Part shown: piece by piece, positions 45,211 to 57,345 of the stretch
How positions within the stretch are numbered: position 1 is the stretch's first letter
Layout of the letters: every line of letters begins with the position of its first letter
NCBI GenBank assembly: GCA_035578905.1
Contig: JAQJVL010000005.1
Coordinates: 4,432,828 to 4,496,827 of the forward strand
Source of the DNA: Stictocephala bisonia
Taxonomy: Eukaryota > Arthropoda > Insecta > Hemiptera > Membracidae
DNA length: 64,000 nt
Direction of reading: 5' to 3'
Position numbers and translations under genes: made by a program
The notes under the pieces: model-generated
What the model saw: only the letters and a program-made list of their open reading frames with translations
What the model was told of the DNA's origin: nothing
The model's database searches: none

Positions 45211-45311
45211 GCCAGACGGGTGCTGGCTCACTACTTTACTATATAACTATGTATCTATGTAACCTTATGATTTATATTTGAGTGAGTAAATAAAGATTTT
45301 GATTTGATTTA
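45211..45311 (+). mobile_element. 3' tail of another, plus-strand retroelement
   Basis: GAGTGAGTAAATAAAGATTT TGATTTGATTT at 45280-45311 is an AATAAA signal with a GATTT repeat tail, typical of insect non-LTR 3' ends. Only about 100 bp of it remain between the intact element and the relic at 45311-47000. Confidence 0.45.
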
Positions 45312-47000
45312 TCGATGGATCTGATATTATCAGGCAGAGCATTCCAGAGCCTGCACGCGGAGACAATAAATGATTTGTTGAAAGTGGTGGTGCGGTGAAC
45401 TGGAATAGCTAACATTGACTCACCACGTCTTGTTCTACGCACACCAACTTGTGACAGATAAACAAACTGCTCTGACAGATAATTAGGAATTTGGTTTTGA
45501 AGAATACTGTGCAACAATATCAGGATATGGAATTGTCGAAGATTGTATAACTTTAAGATGGATAATTGGTAGAAAAATGGAGTAACATGATCCCTTCGCC
45601 TCAGGTTGAAAATAAATCTGATACAGTAGTTTTGGGCACGCTGTAATCTTTCCGCGAGCTCAACAGACATGTCATTGATTACAGTATCACAATAATTAAA
45701 GTGAGTGAAAACTAGAGTCTTTACTAACAACACCTTGACATTGAGAGGGAAAAACATGGCAAATCTTTTCAAAGTGTGTATAGCAGCAAAATCTATGTAC
45801 ACCAAGGATAAACAGATTATTTTTTTTACTGTTCATCACAGCTGCTTCAAAGTGTAACTCCTCTTTACAATTTTTGGAATTGAGCACTGCTCTTAAAATA
45901 AAAATTTTAGACCAATCTGGTCGATCTGCATACACCGCCTCCCCTGTGAGCCGAACGGCCGAACCGCAAGCTACAATGTAACCCTCTACATCAGCCGGTC
46001 AACACTGTCGTAGGGAGCCAGTGCTCAGTACAGGCTACAGTGTAACCCTCTACATCAGCCGGTCAACACTGTCGTAGGGAGCCAGTGCTCAGTACAGGCT
46101 ACAGTGTAACCCTCTACATCAGCCGGTCAACACTGTCGTAGGGAGCCAGTGCTCAGTACAGGCTACAATGTAACCCTCTACAACAGCCGGTCAACACTGT
46201 CGTTGGGATCCAGTGCTCAGTACAGGCTACAGTGTAACCCTCTACATCAGCCGGTCAACACTGTCGTTGGGATCCAGTGCTCAGTACAGGCTACAGTGTA
46301 ACCCTCTACAACAGCCGGTCAACACTGTCGTTGGGAGCCAGTGCTCAGTACAGGCTACAGTGTAACCCTCTACATCAGCCGGTCAACACTGTCGTAGGGA
46401 GCCAGTGCTCAGTACAGGCTACAGTGTAACCCTCTAAAACAGCCGGTCAACACTTTCGTTGGAAGCCAGTGCTCAGTACAGGCTACAGTGTAACCCTCTA
46501 CATCAGCCGGTCAACACTGTCTTAGGGAGCCAGTGCTCAGTACAGGCTACAATGTAACCCTCTACAACAGCCGGTCAACACTGTCGTTGGGATCCAGTTC
46601 TCAGTACAGGCTACAGTGTAACCCTCTACAACAGCCGGTCAACACTGTCGTTGGGAGCCAGTGCTCAGTACAGGCTACAGTGTAACCCTCTACATCAGCC
46701 GGTCAACACTGTCGTTGGGAGCCAGTGCTCAGTACAGGCTACAGTGTAACCCTCTACATCAGCCGGTCAACACTGTCGTTGGGAGCCAGTGCTCAGTACA
46801 GGCTACAGTGTAACCCTCTACATCAGCCGGTCAACACTGTCGTTGTGAGCCAGTGCTCAGTAAGGCAGACAACATCAATGTCTTCGTTATGAAGGAAGCT
46901 TTCCAATTGACCAACCTTACTCATAACAGACGGAATATTTTGGTGCAATATCTTTATTTTAACCAAGTTAGCCTCGTTTTGTGGCGAACTCTCTTATAAA
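45311..47000 (-). pseudogene. internally deleted non-LTR element whose endonuclease is split by a 64-bp tandem array
   Basis: Minus strand, 5' to 3'. From 47000 to 46866 the endonuclease start is readable: KILHQNIPSVMSKVGQLESF, then EDIDVVCLTEHW. A 64-bp array follows (46866-45970). At 45970 the endonuclease resumes as FGRSAHRGGGVC, with EELHFEAAVMNS and NNLFILGVHR in a shifted frame. At about 45790 the frame jumps to the RT C-terminal region (LKRFAMFFPLNVKVLLVKTL, CRLWNALPDNIRSID), so the catalytic RT has been deleted. The 3' end is cut at 45311 by another element's tail. Clearly dead. Confidence 0.8.
45970..46866 (-). repeat. 64-bp minisatellite, about 14 copies, derived from endonuclease coding sequence
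   Basis: On the plus strand the unit contains CTACAGTGTAACCCTCTACA, CAGCCGGTCAACACTGTCGT and GAGCCAGTGCTCAGTACAGG; period 64 bp. On the minus strand each unit begins ACTGAGCACTGGCTCCC, i.e. the T-E-H-W motif that follows VVCL in the flanking endonuclease at 46866. It ends GGTTACACTGTAGCCTGT, matching the resumed endonuclease at 45970. Variants are TAGGGAGCC, TTGGGAGCC and TTGGGATCC. Confidence 0.93.
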
Positions 47001-48295
47001 ATTAATGTATGTAAACACATATAATTTATTTATTTTACATGCACAATACAGGTTATTTACCCAATTACACTGTGCATGTTCAATGAAAGAAGACATGCAA
47101 TTAATTTAAAGTCCACGATTTCATGTCCAGTCCAGTGCCACATACATAATCAACACTATTAACTCAAGCAAACAAATAAATAATAAATAGCATAACAATA
47201 ACAGTAAAATAAATAATTATAAATATCAATAATAATCAACAACAATAAACTCTATTAACAATAACTAGGCTCCATAGTAGCGAGAGGATATGAGTAAAAA
47301 ATAATTTGCTTTTCTCTTTTTTCTTTCTTTTTTTTATGTAGGCTGACTAAATGTTAAAAACTATTTATCTATATACATATCAATAATTAATTTCAATTGA
47401 TTGGTTCAAGCTAGATCAGTTTAAACCCCTTTGGCAGTATATTTTGTACTGGTAAATATTATTTGCAAATATATCAACTTCTCTTGACAAGGAGTTATAT
47501 AATCTCATCATTGTGTTTAAAGGTGATGAAAACTGTACTCTTGTGTGCGAAAAATCAATATTAAACAAATTTCTTGACCTATTATAAAATGTTGGAGCAT
47601 AAAAATTAATTTTAGACAGACAAAATGAATCCATTATTTCACCTTTCAACAATTTAAAAAGAAATAGTAAATGCGCCAATTTTCTCCTTATCTCAAGAAT
47701 TTCCATTTCAAAAATACTTAAAAGCTGATTATATGATATATCAAAAGTAAAGTGACCAGTTTCTTTAAAATATAAATAGCGCAAAAACTCTTTCTGTACT
47801 TTTCAATTGAATTAATATGAACAGCGAAATAAGGATTCCATACTATACTAGCAAATTCCAAATTAGACCTAACAAGTGATACATACAATGATTTTAAAGT
47901 TGAAATTGAATGAAAATTATGAGAATGCCTAATAATAAACCCTAAGTTTCTATAAGCCTTATTTATAACAGATAAAATGTGTAGATTAAAATTCAAAGTA
48001 GGGTCTAAAATCAAGCCTAAATCCTTGAAATCGTATACTCTTTCAAGAGTGCTACCATCAATAGAATAATCATTGAAAAGAGATATTTTTTTTCATTGTA
48101 AATGTCATAACTTTACATTTGCTAATATTAAAACAGATTTTATTTTTAACACTCCATGCTACAATTTCATCCAAATCCGCCTGTAATGCTTTAGAGTCCA
48201 GCTCTCTATTTACTGTTCTATACAATTTGAGGTCGTCTGCATAAAGTAAAATAATATTTACGTTATTTAAGGCATTAATTATAATACATTTATTT
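47001..48295 (-). pseudogene. 5'-truncated non-LTR retrotransposon, RT from just before YADD to 3' end
   Basis: The minus strand reads from 48295: NALNNVNIILLYADDLKLYR (YADD at 48232-48243), then EIVAWSVKNKICFNISKCKV. A frameshift follows, then the thumb segment LGLILDPTLNFNLHI, SLVRSNLEFASIVWNPYF and, after another frameshift, a C-terminal region ending at 47416 (KIYCQRGLN). About 400 bp of AT-rich 3' UTR follow. Different family from its neighbours by motif. It appears to have inserted upstream of the endonuclease relic that ends at 47000. Confidence 0.83.
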
Positions 48296-48401
48296 AATTA
48301 TTATTAGTTTAATTTAGGAATAAAATATAACAACGAAAAGCCAAGAAAGTCGTTCTTTGGCCAAGTAATCCCCTCCTTTACTCTCCTAGTTCTGTTTCCA
48401 T

Positions 48402-51400
48402 CAGGGCCGCCCAGAGACTTTTGGTGGCCCCTTCCTTCACTTCAAAATAAATTTAATTACTCTGATTGTCAAATATACTATTATTGATATTTTAATTTTA
48501 GCACATTCTACAATATTCTTACCATCTCTTTCGTTAGATTACTATTGTAGGCTAATTAAGATTCTTGTTCATGGACGTTTTATCAGGGCTAGCTGCGAAG
48601 CTCCGGTAAGTTTTTCTCTAATTGTCATATACTTTTTAAACATTTCCTTAAGTATTACCGCTAAAATAACATCAATCTCTTATAAAAAAACTGCTATTCT
48701 TTAATATTAAATAAATAATAACGAACCAAGCAATGCCACAGTCAGTTGCATAGTTGGGCGCAGCAGCTCTTCGATTGCCAGTTGAGGAGCCATCCTCGGC
48801 AATGATATTAGCTGTGGGTGAGGGAGGGAGGGGCCAATAAATTTGTATAGGCCACTTGGCTTCGCTAGCTAAAGAGCAAGTGGCCGAATGTTCTCGAAGT
48901 AAAATAATTTGGCGAGCGCGAACATCTAGTGCTTTAAAAACAGTCAACTGAGAGTTGAGGTTATGTTATTGTTTTCAAAACAGATTGTAGACCACTGGGT
49001 ACGTAGCTTATTGATGTTGGACATTAAAACATCTAGTCTATATTCGTGATTTTAGTTTGTCTTTGTGCTAAACTTTAAAACTATTCAATTTTTATTTCAC
49101 AGGCATAAAAGGCATTTTGTACCAACTCAATTTTCTCAGCATAAAACATAGTAAAATTTATGTCTGTCAAATTGGATACTATATCATTGATGTACATCAC
49201 AGTGTACACGTCCGTACAGTGACAGTGGTATTGACACACCCACACACCCATTCACGAACAGTGATATTGACCCTCCCGCTCAACAATGCACGTACAGTGG
49301 TTAATTTCACATATCACGCAACAAACAATAAATAAATACTGTATTAATGATTGTCAAAAATATAAATGGCTTACTCGTTCGTCAGTGACAGTAAACAATT
49401 ATGAAAACTATTTTGATTGGTCGTAGATTTGTTATGTTAATGAATGACAACATTAATCAATTATGCTATTTGTTTGGGAACAACCTGTACGTGGGCATAA
49501 TTGGTTTTTAATCAAGAGCTACTCTACTGAATATGTTGAGAATAAGCCCTGTTCCTGTTACAGTTTCAGGGTAAATTAAACCAGACAATAAAAGAGTTAC
49601 AACAAGTTAAATGTCACAAAATATATATTATACAAAAGGAGTTGTACAAATCTGAACAATGATGAAGCTGTTTTATCTATTAACGGTGTACTTAAGAGCT
49701 CCTCTTTTCATTAAGACCTATGTCATAATATATTGGTAAAATGTCTTTACGAACATCCATGTCATAATAACTAGTAAATTTAAAATGTCAAAAGAAACAT
49801 TACAGTAGAGAGAAAGTAAAAAAAAATGCATGTACAGTAAACTCTGGTTAACCGGTTAAATATGATGGAAGATGAATCCGGATAGTACAGAACGTAACAA
49901 AATTATAATTTTTAGACAAGATTATGCCAAGCAATTCCTCCCGCGATAGCGTAGGACAAGTTGAATGTAATGCATCATACACACATATTGTTGCACATCC
50001 GGTAAGCGAGCGTTGATGTTGTTGTATGTATATTTACCAGATTTAAGTACCTACAAATCTACTGTAATTTAGTGGTTTCATCGTTAATTTATTCTTTTTA
50101 TACTGTAAAAATATATAATTTACTTTGCAGTATATTACAATACTATATTGAAACATTTATAGTCTATTTTAATTCATTTCAATAAAACGTTACCATAATT
50201 TACTGGGCCTAAACTTTAGCTTTTTGTTCTCTCAAAATCTTTAAATGGAATATGAATAATAGCAAATTAAATTAATTGATAATTATAGTAGTTTACAAGG
50301 AAATCCAAAAGAACGCATTAAAGTACAGAAATGTCACTCTATAAAATACAACAATAACAAAATATTTCTTTACTGAACGACAGTAAACAAACAGACTAAT
50401 GATTGACGATGTCCCCGATCTACCCTTCATGACAATTAATTGAACTCTTCCATCCACGTTGTTACAGCATTGTATATTTTGCCTGCGGGTTTTTTGGGTG
50501 CAAAACACAGTTACTACTGAAATACGACTACTATTTCTTAAATTTAGTGCATATATTGAAAAATTAGCTGATCAGTGCCGGGAAAGAGTGCAAACGTTAC
50601 CACGTTCGAACGGAGTGCCGCCGCCTACTACCAGCTTTGAAACCAAGTTTGTAAGAACCTTTTCTCATAAAGACTTTTCTACCTTTCTAAATTACAGATT
50701 TAAAATGTTTTTACTGTAATTTTGTTTGCTTATTTAATTGTGTTGTTCTTAGGCTTCCACTTTTTTTATTACAATTTATTAATTTGCATACTTTAGGCCG
50801 CAGGTTACTTGTGAAAAAATACAAAATAAAGATAAAAGCTTAATCAACAAACCACTACAAATACAAACCAATTCGCAATTGCTGTATTATCTTAAGTTTA
50901 TAATAGTAATATATCATAACTAATGGTTTTGTAAGGATAATAACGTGACCAAGCGATTGATTTTCCTACCACTAAAAGCCAAGATAGAGTTGAATTTAGG
51001 ACAAGTATAACAATTTTGTTTGAAGTAGTATGTACTTTTGAAATTAAAGTTAAAAAATAAAACATACGGAAACGTTCTTGTCCACCTTGTATTAAACACG
51101 TCCAAAAACGGAGTTTTGAGTAATACAAATGTAAAGTTAGTGGGTCTTTTGATATGTTTTATATAAATAGTGTACGAAAACAGGACATCTCATAGAGGTG
51201 GCCCACTGTCCACACCACTCAAGTATATTTATATGTTCGCAAACTGGAATTTATATTTTGGTGTGTTCACAAGCTGCATGCCTTTACACTTGTTCGCAAA
51301 CAAGACAACTTGCGAGGGGTACAGTTGAGTCACACACCAACCAGAGTGTATGCTATCACGTCACTATGCCGACCGTTGACAAACTTCAAAGACCAGTGTA

Positions 51401-51654
51401 CAACTTGCTCCAAAAGGCTCCCTGGTTGCTATAAAACCAATGGTTTAGTTTAAAAGTTTTAAAACTAAAACTGGATGACTTATCTGGCCTAATATCACTT
51501 TTGATATTTTGATACAGGCCTGAATCGTTTTTTATCTAGTAGATTATTAAGTATTTTCTTTTTTGTTGCATGAAATGTGGCCCCCCTGTGAACTAAGTCT
51601 GTGTGGCCCCGGGGCAATTTGCCCCTTTTGCCCCCCCCCCTCTGGGCGGCCCTG
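48402..51654. mobile_element. hAT-type element, 3.25 kb, no recognisable transposase
   Basis: Perfect 15-bp terminal inverted repeats CAGGGCCGCCCAGAG (48402-48416 and inverted at 51640-51654), flanked by the 8-bp direct duplication GTTTCCAT (48394-48401 and 51655-51662). Eight-base duplications and CAG-starting ends are hallmarks of hAT. Subterminal GGCCCC-rich sequence occurs at both ends. Inside: short frames with no hAT domain, a few units of the 28-bp minisatellite family (49196-49305) and a pogo-like end (CAGTAAACTCTGGTTAACCGG at 49838). It is non-autonomous or long decayed. Confidence 0.88.
49196..49305 (-). repeat. dispersed units of the 28-bp minisatellite family
   Basis: GTGGTATTGACACACCCACA and AGTGATATTGACCCTCCCGC are reverse-orientation relatives of the 28-bp units at 8638-9264. 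They lie inside the hAT element. Confidence 0.65.
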
Positions 51655-51662
51655 GTTTCCAT

Positions 51663-52457
51663 AGCCAAACTTACTCAGTATTATTCAAATATTTCATCAG
51701 TATACCTTCATTCCGTACTTGCCTTTCTAACTGTCCTTCGAAAGCTACTTTTCATGTTCTATGTATGCACACTATTACACGCATATCGTTAAAAAAGTTT
51801 GAAAAAAATAAAATGAATCTGATTTTTGTAAAAGTTATCAACTTAAGCCCTTGAGTATTCTTATAATGGCTGCACTAAAGGTGCATATTTCATGAGAGGT
51901 ACTTGTCTATGTTTCATTTATAATTTTGTGAAGCTAATTTGCAAATTTATCTATAAACTATCAAAATACCTTTAACACTGTTTTATGATCCGAAATTTCT
52001 TAAATAACAGAGTTATTTGGTTGAAACAGGTATGTGGCGTGTAAAATGAAAACAATTATTGTTAAATAAGATATAGAATTTTTTTTCTTTTCTTACAATT
52101 CTAGAAATTTTAACAACCTCTCGAAAACGCTGGGATGCAAATACAAAAGAAAGGTTAAAAATTATTGCCCATCATATTTGAGAATAATCGTTTATTAAAC
52201 TAAGAGTAATTGGTATCAAATTAATACAAAATAACAGAGCAAAAATACACAAAAATAGTTTTAATTTGAACAAGGAAACTGATAACAATTAGAAATAATA
52301 TGAAAACATGTTTGGATGGTTTATATTTATTGTTAATTTTTGTGAAAAGAAAACTGAAAACAATTCTCTCAAAAAGACTATTACAACAACAATTTTAGGA
52401 ATAAATAAGTATAACATGTTACTAATAAATTAATGTTTATTCCTATCCATTTCAATC
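51663..52457. other. intergenic sequence without recognised features
   Basis: AT-rich. Nothing recognised. Confidence 0.5.
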
Positions 52458-53353
52458 AGTTGATGCATAGCCACACTGTGGTCTTGGGTGTGAATCAGCT
52501 GATAGCATAGCCACACTGTGGTCTTGGGTGTGAATCAGCTGATAGCATAGCCACACTGTGGTCTTGGGTGTGAATCAGCTGATAGCATAGCCACACTGTG
52601 GTCTTGGGTGTGAATCAGCTGATAGCATAGCCACGGTCCTGGACGTGAATTAGCTGATAGCATAGCCAGTTGAGGTTCTGGATTTTAATCAGATGATGAC
52701 ATAGCCACACTGTGGTCCTGGATGTGAATCAGCTGATGGCGTAGCCACACTGTGGTCTTGGGTGTGAATCAGCTGATAGCATAGCCAGTTGAGGTTCTGG
52801 ATTTTAATCAGATGATGACATAGCCACACTGTGGTCCTGGATGTGAATCAGCTGATGGCGTAGCCACACTGTGGTCCTGGATATGAATCAGCTGATGGCA
52901 TAGCCACACTATGGTTCTGGACGTGAATCAGCTGATTGGCATAGCCACACTCTGGTCCTGGGTGTGAATCAGCTGATGGCGTAGCCCCTCTGTGGTCCTG
53001 GACGTGAATCAATTTATGGCATAGCCACACTGTGGCCCTGGATGTGAATCAGCTAATGCATAGCCACGGTCCTGGACGTGAATTAGCTGGATGCATATAG
53101 CCAGACTGCAGTCCTAGATGTAAATCAGCTGATGAATCGCCACACTGTGGTCCTGGATGTGAATCAGCTGATGAATAGCCACACTGTGGCCCTGGATGTG
53201 AAACAGCTGGTGCATAGCCACCCTGTTGTGGTCCTGGATGTGAATAAGCTGATGCATAGCCACTCTGTGCTCCTGGATGTTAATCAGCTGATGAATAGTC
53301 ACACTTTGGCCTGGATGTGAATCAGCTGATGCACAGCCACATTGAGGTCTGGA
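52458..53353 (+). repeat. 40-bp minisatellite, about 22 copies
   Basis: The unit is TGATAGCATAGCCACACTGT GGTCTTGGGTGTGAATCAGC. The left four copies are near-identical at exactly 40 bp; copies to the right are diverged and vary by a few bases. A block with GTTGAGGTTCTGGATTTTAA occurs twice (about 52668 and 52791), a duplication of about three units. Each unit carries the palindrome ATCAGCTGAT, containing a CAGCTG E-box. Confidence 0.94.
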
Positions 53354-54079
53354 TTAATTAAAAATGAAATAAACTGTAATGTACTTAGTTAAATCTGTCT
53401 TTCAATGTATGATATTTACATTATTTAAAGCATTTAATTGCAATACATTAATTTTCTTATGATTAGGCTAAATTAGGAATGAATATGATAAAGAAAATAG
53501 AGTGAAAATAAATCCAAATAATATAAATGTTTCAATTGTCAAACATTGACAATTTCAATTTTAATGAAAAAAAAAAATTAAAATTGATTTTATGTTTTAG
53601 TGTTAAGGTAAAATAAAATCTTAAAAATGTAAATGCTTAATAGTCTTAAATTTACTAATTTTCATTCTTAGGTGCATTTCACTGGTCAGGCCATGTTTAA
53701 TATCTTGTAAACAAACTGTTTATGCAAAAATTAAAAATTGATTTGGTACTAAATGCTGAAAATGAAAAATAGGTTCCTGAAGAATTTACGAGCAAACTTC
53801 TCAATGTTATGAAATTGTTAATTATGGTTAAATAAATTTAAAAAATGTATCTAAATACATATATACTGAAACAATATTTTTTATCCTCCGAATCTTTACA
53901 TTATCAGTGATTAACGGAACAATTCACTAAAATAATGATATTGTAAAATCATTTTGTGATATTTTGCGAATAAAATCAATCATCTGATAAAAATTTAGAT
54001 TCTGAACTATAATAATATCAATTATAATCATCAAATTAAAATAGAGTTAAGATAATAAAATCGACAGTGAATATCTATT
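53354..54079. other. intergenic sequence without recognised features
   Basis: Very AT-rich. Nothing recognised. Confidence 0.5.
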
Positions 54080-55125
54080 AAGCCGGGTTTACAATATATA
54101 ACTAGACATATTATATAACTTTTGCTACATATAACACTGTTAGATGTCAAATCTTATACAAAAAATGCTAGAAGATTAAATTTAAGATAATGTTAGATGT
54201 TTCATATAACATGTGACAAAATGCACAACTAGTTAGCATAAATATGTCGAAGGCGAGGTTCTTACTAGTGATTACGGCCACGGAGCAAGTAATACAAATA
54301 GAGAAGGCATCGGCAAGCCGTACCATGGGAGTAGTTGAAGCCGGGTCCGCCATCTTGGTGGTGGCCAGATCTCCTAATGTCACGCCGTGTGAAGCACACA
54401 AATTAAAATAGGGCATTGTATGCAAACATATATTTAGACATTTTATTTACAAAAATTCATATTTATATGATATTTTATTTAGCCACGTTCATTATTGACT
54501 TATTTAGTAAATGCTCTTTATCTAATGATGGATGTCTTCCTGCCGCCAGTCAACTACGCAAACTACGAGCTCGACGCTCCATTCTGGAACGTTAAGTGGA
54601 GTGGACGCCATTTGGTGGTGACGGCCGGCTTCACCGCAGGAGGGTCTATGCCCATTCTATTTGTATTACTTGCTCTATGATTCCAGCAGCCATTATGGTC
54701 ATTTTGGCAAGTCAAAGAAAAAACGGAGGTTTTGGTTTCGGCCATGGCTCGTTGCAAGAGGTAAATATAGAGGTACGGATGGATTTACTAAACACCTCAA
54801 TACTAATGACTTGTTAATGAACTGTCGTTAAGAAAGTATATTAGGTGCGATGGTAGTTTTGAGAAATATTTAAGAATGATAAGTGAAGATTATGAATCAA
54901 TTATTTATGATAGGTATATAATATGTCACCGAATTGCAATAAACTTATACAAAACACCGTCACTAACGAATCCATCGTTTCAGTGTCGTTAAACATCAAG
55001 TTACCGATGTTACATGTAACAATCTACTATATGTATTAATGTTATATAACATTTTTCAAATCTCAGTTTTATACTTCTAACATTTGTTATGTAACACGTT
55101 TTGTTACTTAGTGTAAACGTAGCTT
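54080..55125. mobile_element. long-inverted-repeat MITE, about 1 kb
   Basis: The left end AAGCCGGGTTTACAATATATAAC pairs with the inverted right end AAGCTACGTTTACACTAAGT AAC. An inner inverted pair, GAGCAAGTAATACAAATAGA (54281) against TCTATTTGTATTACTTGCTC (54656), and a second one around CGCCATCTTGGTGGTG/CGCCATTTGGTGGTG show a foldback layout. Both ends are AT-rich with repeated TTATATAACA. No transposase. Confidence 0.65.
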
Positions 55126-56094
55126 TCCCATGATTCTGTTATGGGTGACTGCTAATCAATGTAATGAGTCAACATTTGAGTACATAATGTGTCACTGCTT
55201 AGTTATCTTGCAATACCTTATTAACTCTACTACCAGTAGTTGGAGAATCAGGAGCTGGGAAAAGACAGGTGCTACATAGATAATCGCTTTCATGATTGCT
55301 TTTGCCGCCCGTCTCCTTGCTCTCTGACAATTCCACCACTGTAACATATTCATTACTCATAAATTTTTGAAGTACCAGTTTTTCATTTGTGACTATATAG
55401 TAGCAATTTCGAGCTAAATTTTTGTAAATTTCAAAAAGTGCCGGGCTGGCATGTCAATGGCCCGGCATCTGTTATATTTTCATTTCTTGTTAGTTATTGG
55501 ATTAATTTCATATAATGTGGCACTAACGAAATATCAATTTGGTTTATAAATCCTGCCACATGGCCGTGCTTGCAACATGCGTATAATACAGATTGGATTG
55601 TGAAAGAGCTTTATAGTGGAAGTGAGGGGAAGGGAATATAGTTGAGGTTAGTATAATATACATGCTGTTCTATGAGGTGAATCCTTTACCCATACTCATA
55701 TATATGTATATAGTCCTATATTTATATTATCTCTCCACATATATATTACATTTATAGATCCTAGTTAAAAGTTCATTAGAATGTCATGAAAATAACTTAA
55801 ACTTGTTTATCCCCTTTAAGTCCTAAAATTCTCAGTTAGCTTTGACATGAATATCATCAACTAAACAAGTAATAATAGTGATGAGATTAATAGTAATTGT
55901 AAAAATAGTACGAATATACTACAATAGCAATATAGTTTTGCACAATATGTATAAAATCAGCAACGAGAATGCTAGAATGTAAGTTGACCCCTTTGTACAT
56001 AGTAAGGACCATACACCATCTTTAAGTCTACTTACTTCAATACTAGAGTTATCTGATAAAATATAATGTAGTAGGTTTACTATGCTATTAATAA
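55126..56094. other. intergenic sequence without recognised features
   Basis: AT-rich. Nothing recognised beyond being downstream of the candidate minus-strand exon. Confidence 0.45.
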
Positions 56095-56260
56095 CTAACT
56101 AAATGAATCAACGACGATACTGTACAGAATGTAGAACAGAATGGCGTTCACCAGTACGTAGGCCACAAACAGGAGTGCGACAGACTCGTCCGAGAGCCAA
56201 GTCACGTGGGCCCATCGGCTTCGCCCCGCTGGCTGGCGGGACCCACCTTTGGCTTTCATC
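56095..56260 (-). CDS. candidate last exon of an unknown gene, C-terminal membrane segment
   Basis: On the minus strand an acceptor (CTCTTGTTTCTGCAG) ends at 56261. The 166-bp open segment behind it starts G ATG AAA and ends with TAG at 56095-56097. It encodes about 54 residues: a basic lead (MKAKGGSRQPAGRSRWAHV) and a strongly hydrophobic segment, SVALLFVAYVLVNAILFYIL, then YSIVVDSFS. The exon is distinctly GC-rich in AT-rich DNA and uses many C/G-ending codons (GTG, CTG, GCC, TAC, ATC, GTC). The ATG could be internal, with the single G completing a split codon, or a true start of a small membrane protein. Family not recognised. Confidence 0.38.
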
Positions 56261-57051
56261 CTGCAGAAACAAGAGCCAACGTCGTAAATACAGTTTTATA
56301 CACAACATACAAATGACCCATCCTGACCTTTCTCAACACGTACAACCATTTCGTTTTTTTCTTCCAAAGAGTATACTATTATAGGTAATAAATATTACCA
56401 ATGTAAAATGTTGTCTGTTATTTAATAACATTGTCGTATGATTACTCAGGTGGTACGTGAAGAATACTTTTCTTAATTTTAAAACTTCAAAATAACATGT
56501 TATTTGCTTATATAAATTTGCAGAGGAAAACAGATTCGTTATGCTAAAAAACTAAATAATTTTGTTCATTTGACAACAATTATTGACATTGAAAAAATTG
56601 AGATTTTAACTTTTTATCACTCATTGAATCACTTTCTTGAATAATATATTATATAACAAAATACACCAATAAAATGCAAATGATACAGCATAACTTTAAG
56701 AGTAATAGATATTCACAAATGAATAGGATCTGCTAACTTAACAATTTGTAGCGCGTTTTAGTACCTATTTTTCATTTAGTAAAGGCATTCCATTCCGTAC
56801 AAAGATCTCAATATTAGAAGCAGTAGGTAAAATACTAGCCTTTTACAGGTTTAGAGGTTACTTGCCAAACTGTCTCCAGAGAGTTTCTATTAATGGTGAA
56901 ATAAGTGAATTTTTAAAATTGTTCAGGGGTGTACTCTAAGCCCATTGATGTTTATTATTTACATTAATAAAATTTCGAAACTAAATCTTCATGGACAAAT
57001 TATTTTATTTCACTGAGGTACTCTCCACCGGTTCTATACAAGAGGATCTAT
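56261..57051. other. non-coding sequence, possibly intronic on the minus strand
   Basis: AT-rich. Nothing recognised; no upstream partner exon for 56095-56260 was found. Confidence 0.4.
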
Positions 57052-57345
57052 ATACCCAATGAATACGCATCTATAAGAAGCTAAAAGAGATAGGGAAATA
57101 GTCAGACTTCCTGTAGCAGATGAAACGACCTTAGAGCGGCTACCAATATGCAGCGCTGGTTGTCCACCGATTACTGTCTCTCTCATTCTCATGGCAATTT
57201 GTAATCTCCCCCCCCCCTCTCTCTAGGCTGTCACGCAACAAGCTCGACCTAGCGGCGGCCGCGCCAAGATTGCAAAATTGGGAAAAAGTAGTCTGACATT
57301 TTACCATCGGCTTTTCGCTTCTTATAGATGTGTATCCATTGGTAT
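57052..57345. mobile_element. MITE, about 290 bp
   Basis: The left end ATACCCAATGAATACGCATC TATAAGAAGC and the inverse of the right end ATACCAATGGATACACATCT ATAAGAAGC match over about 29 bp. Similarity continues inward (AAAAG, GTCAGACT). The middle is GC-rich (AGCGGCGGCCGCGCC). No coding. Confidence 0.75.
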
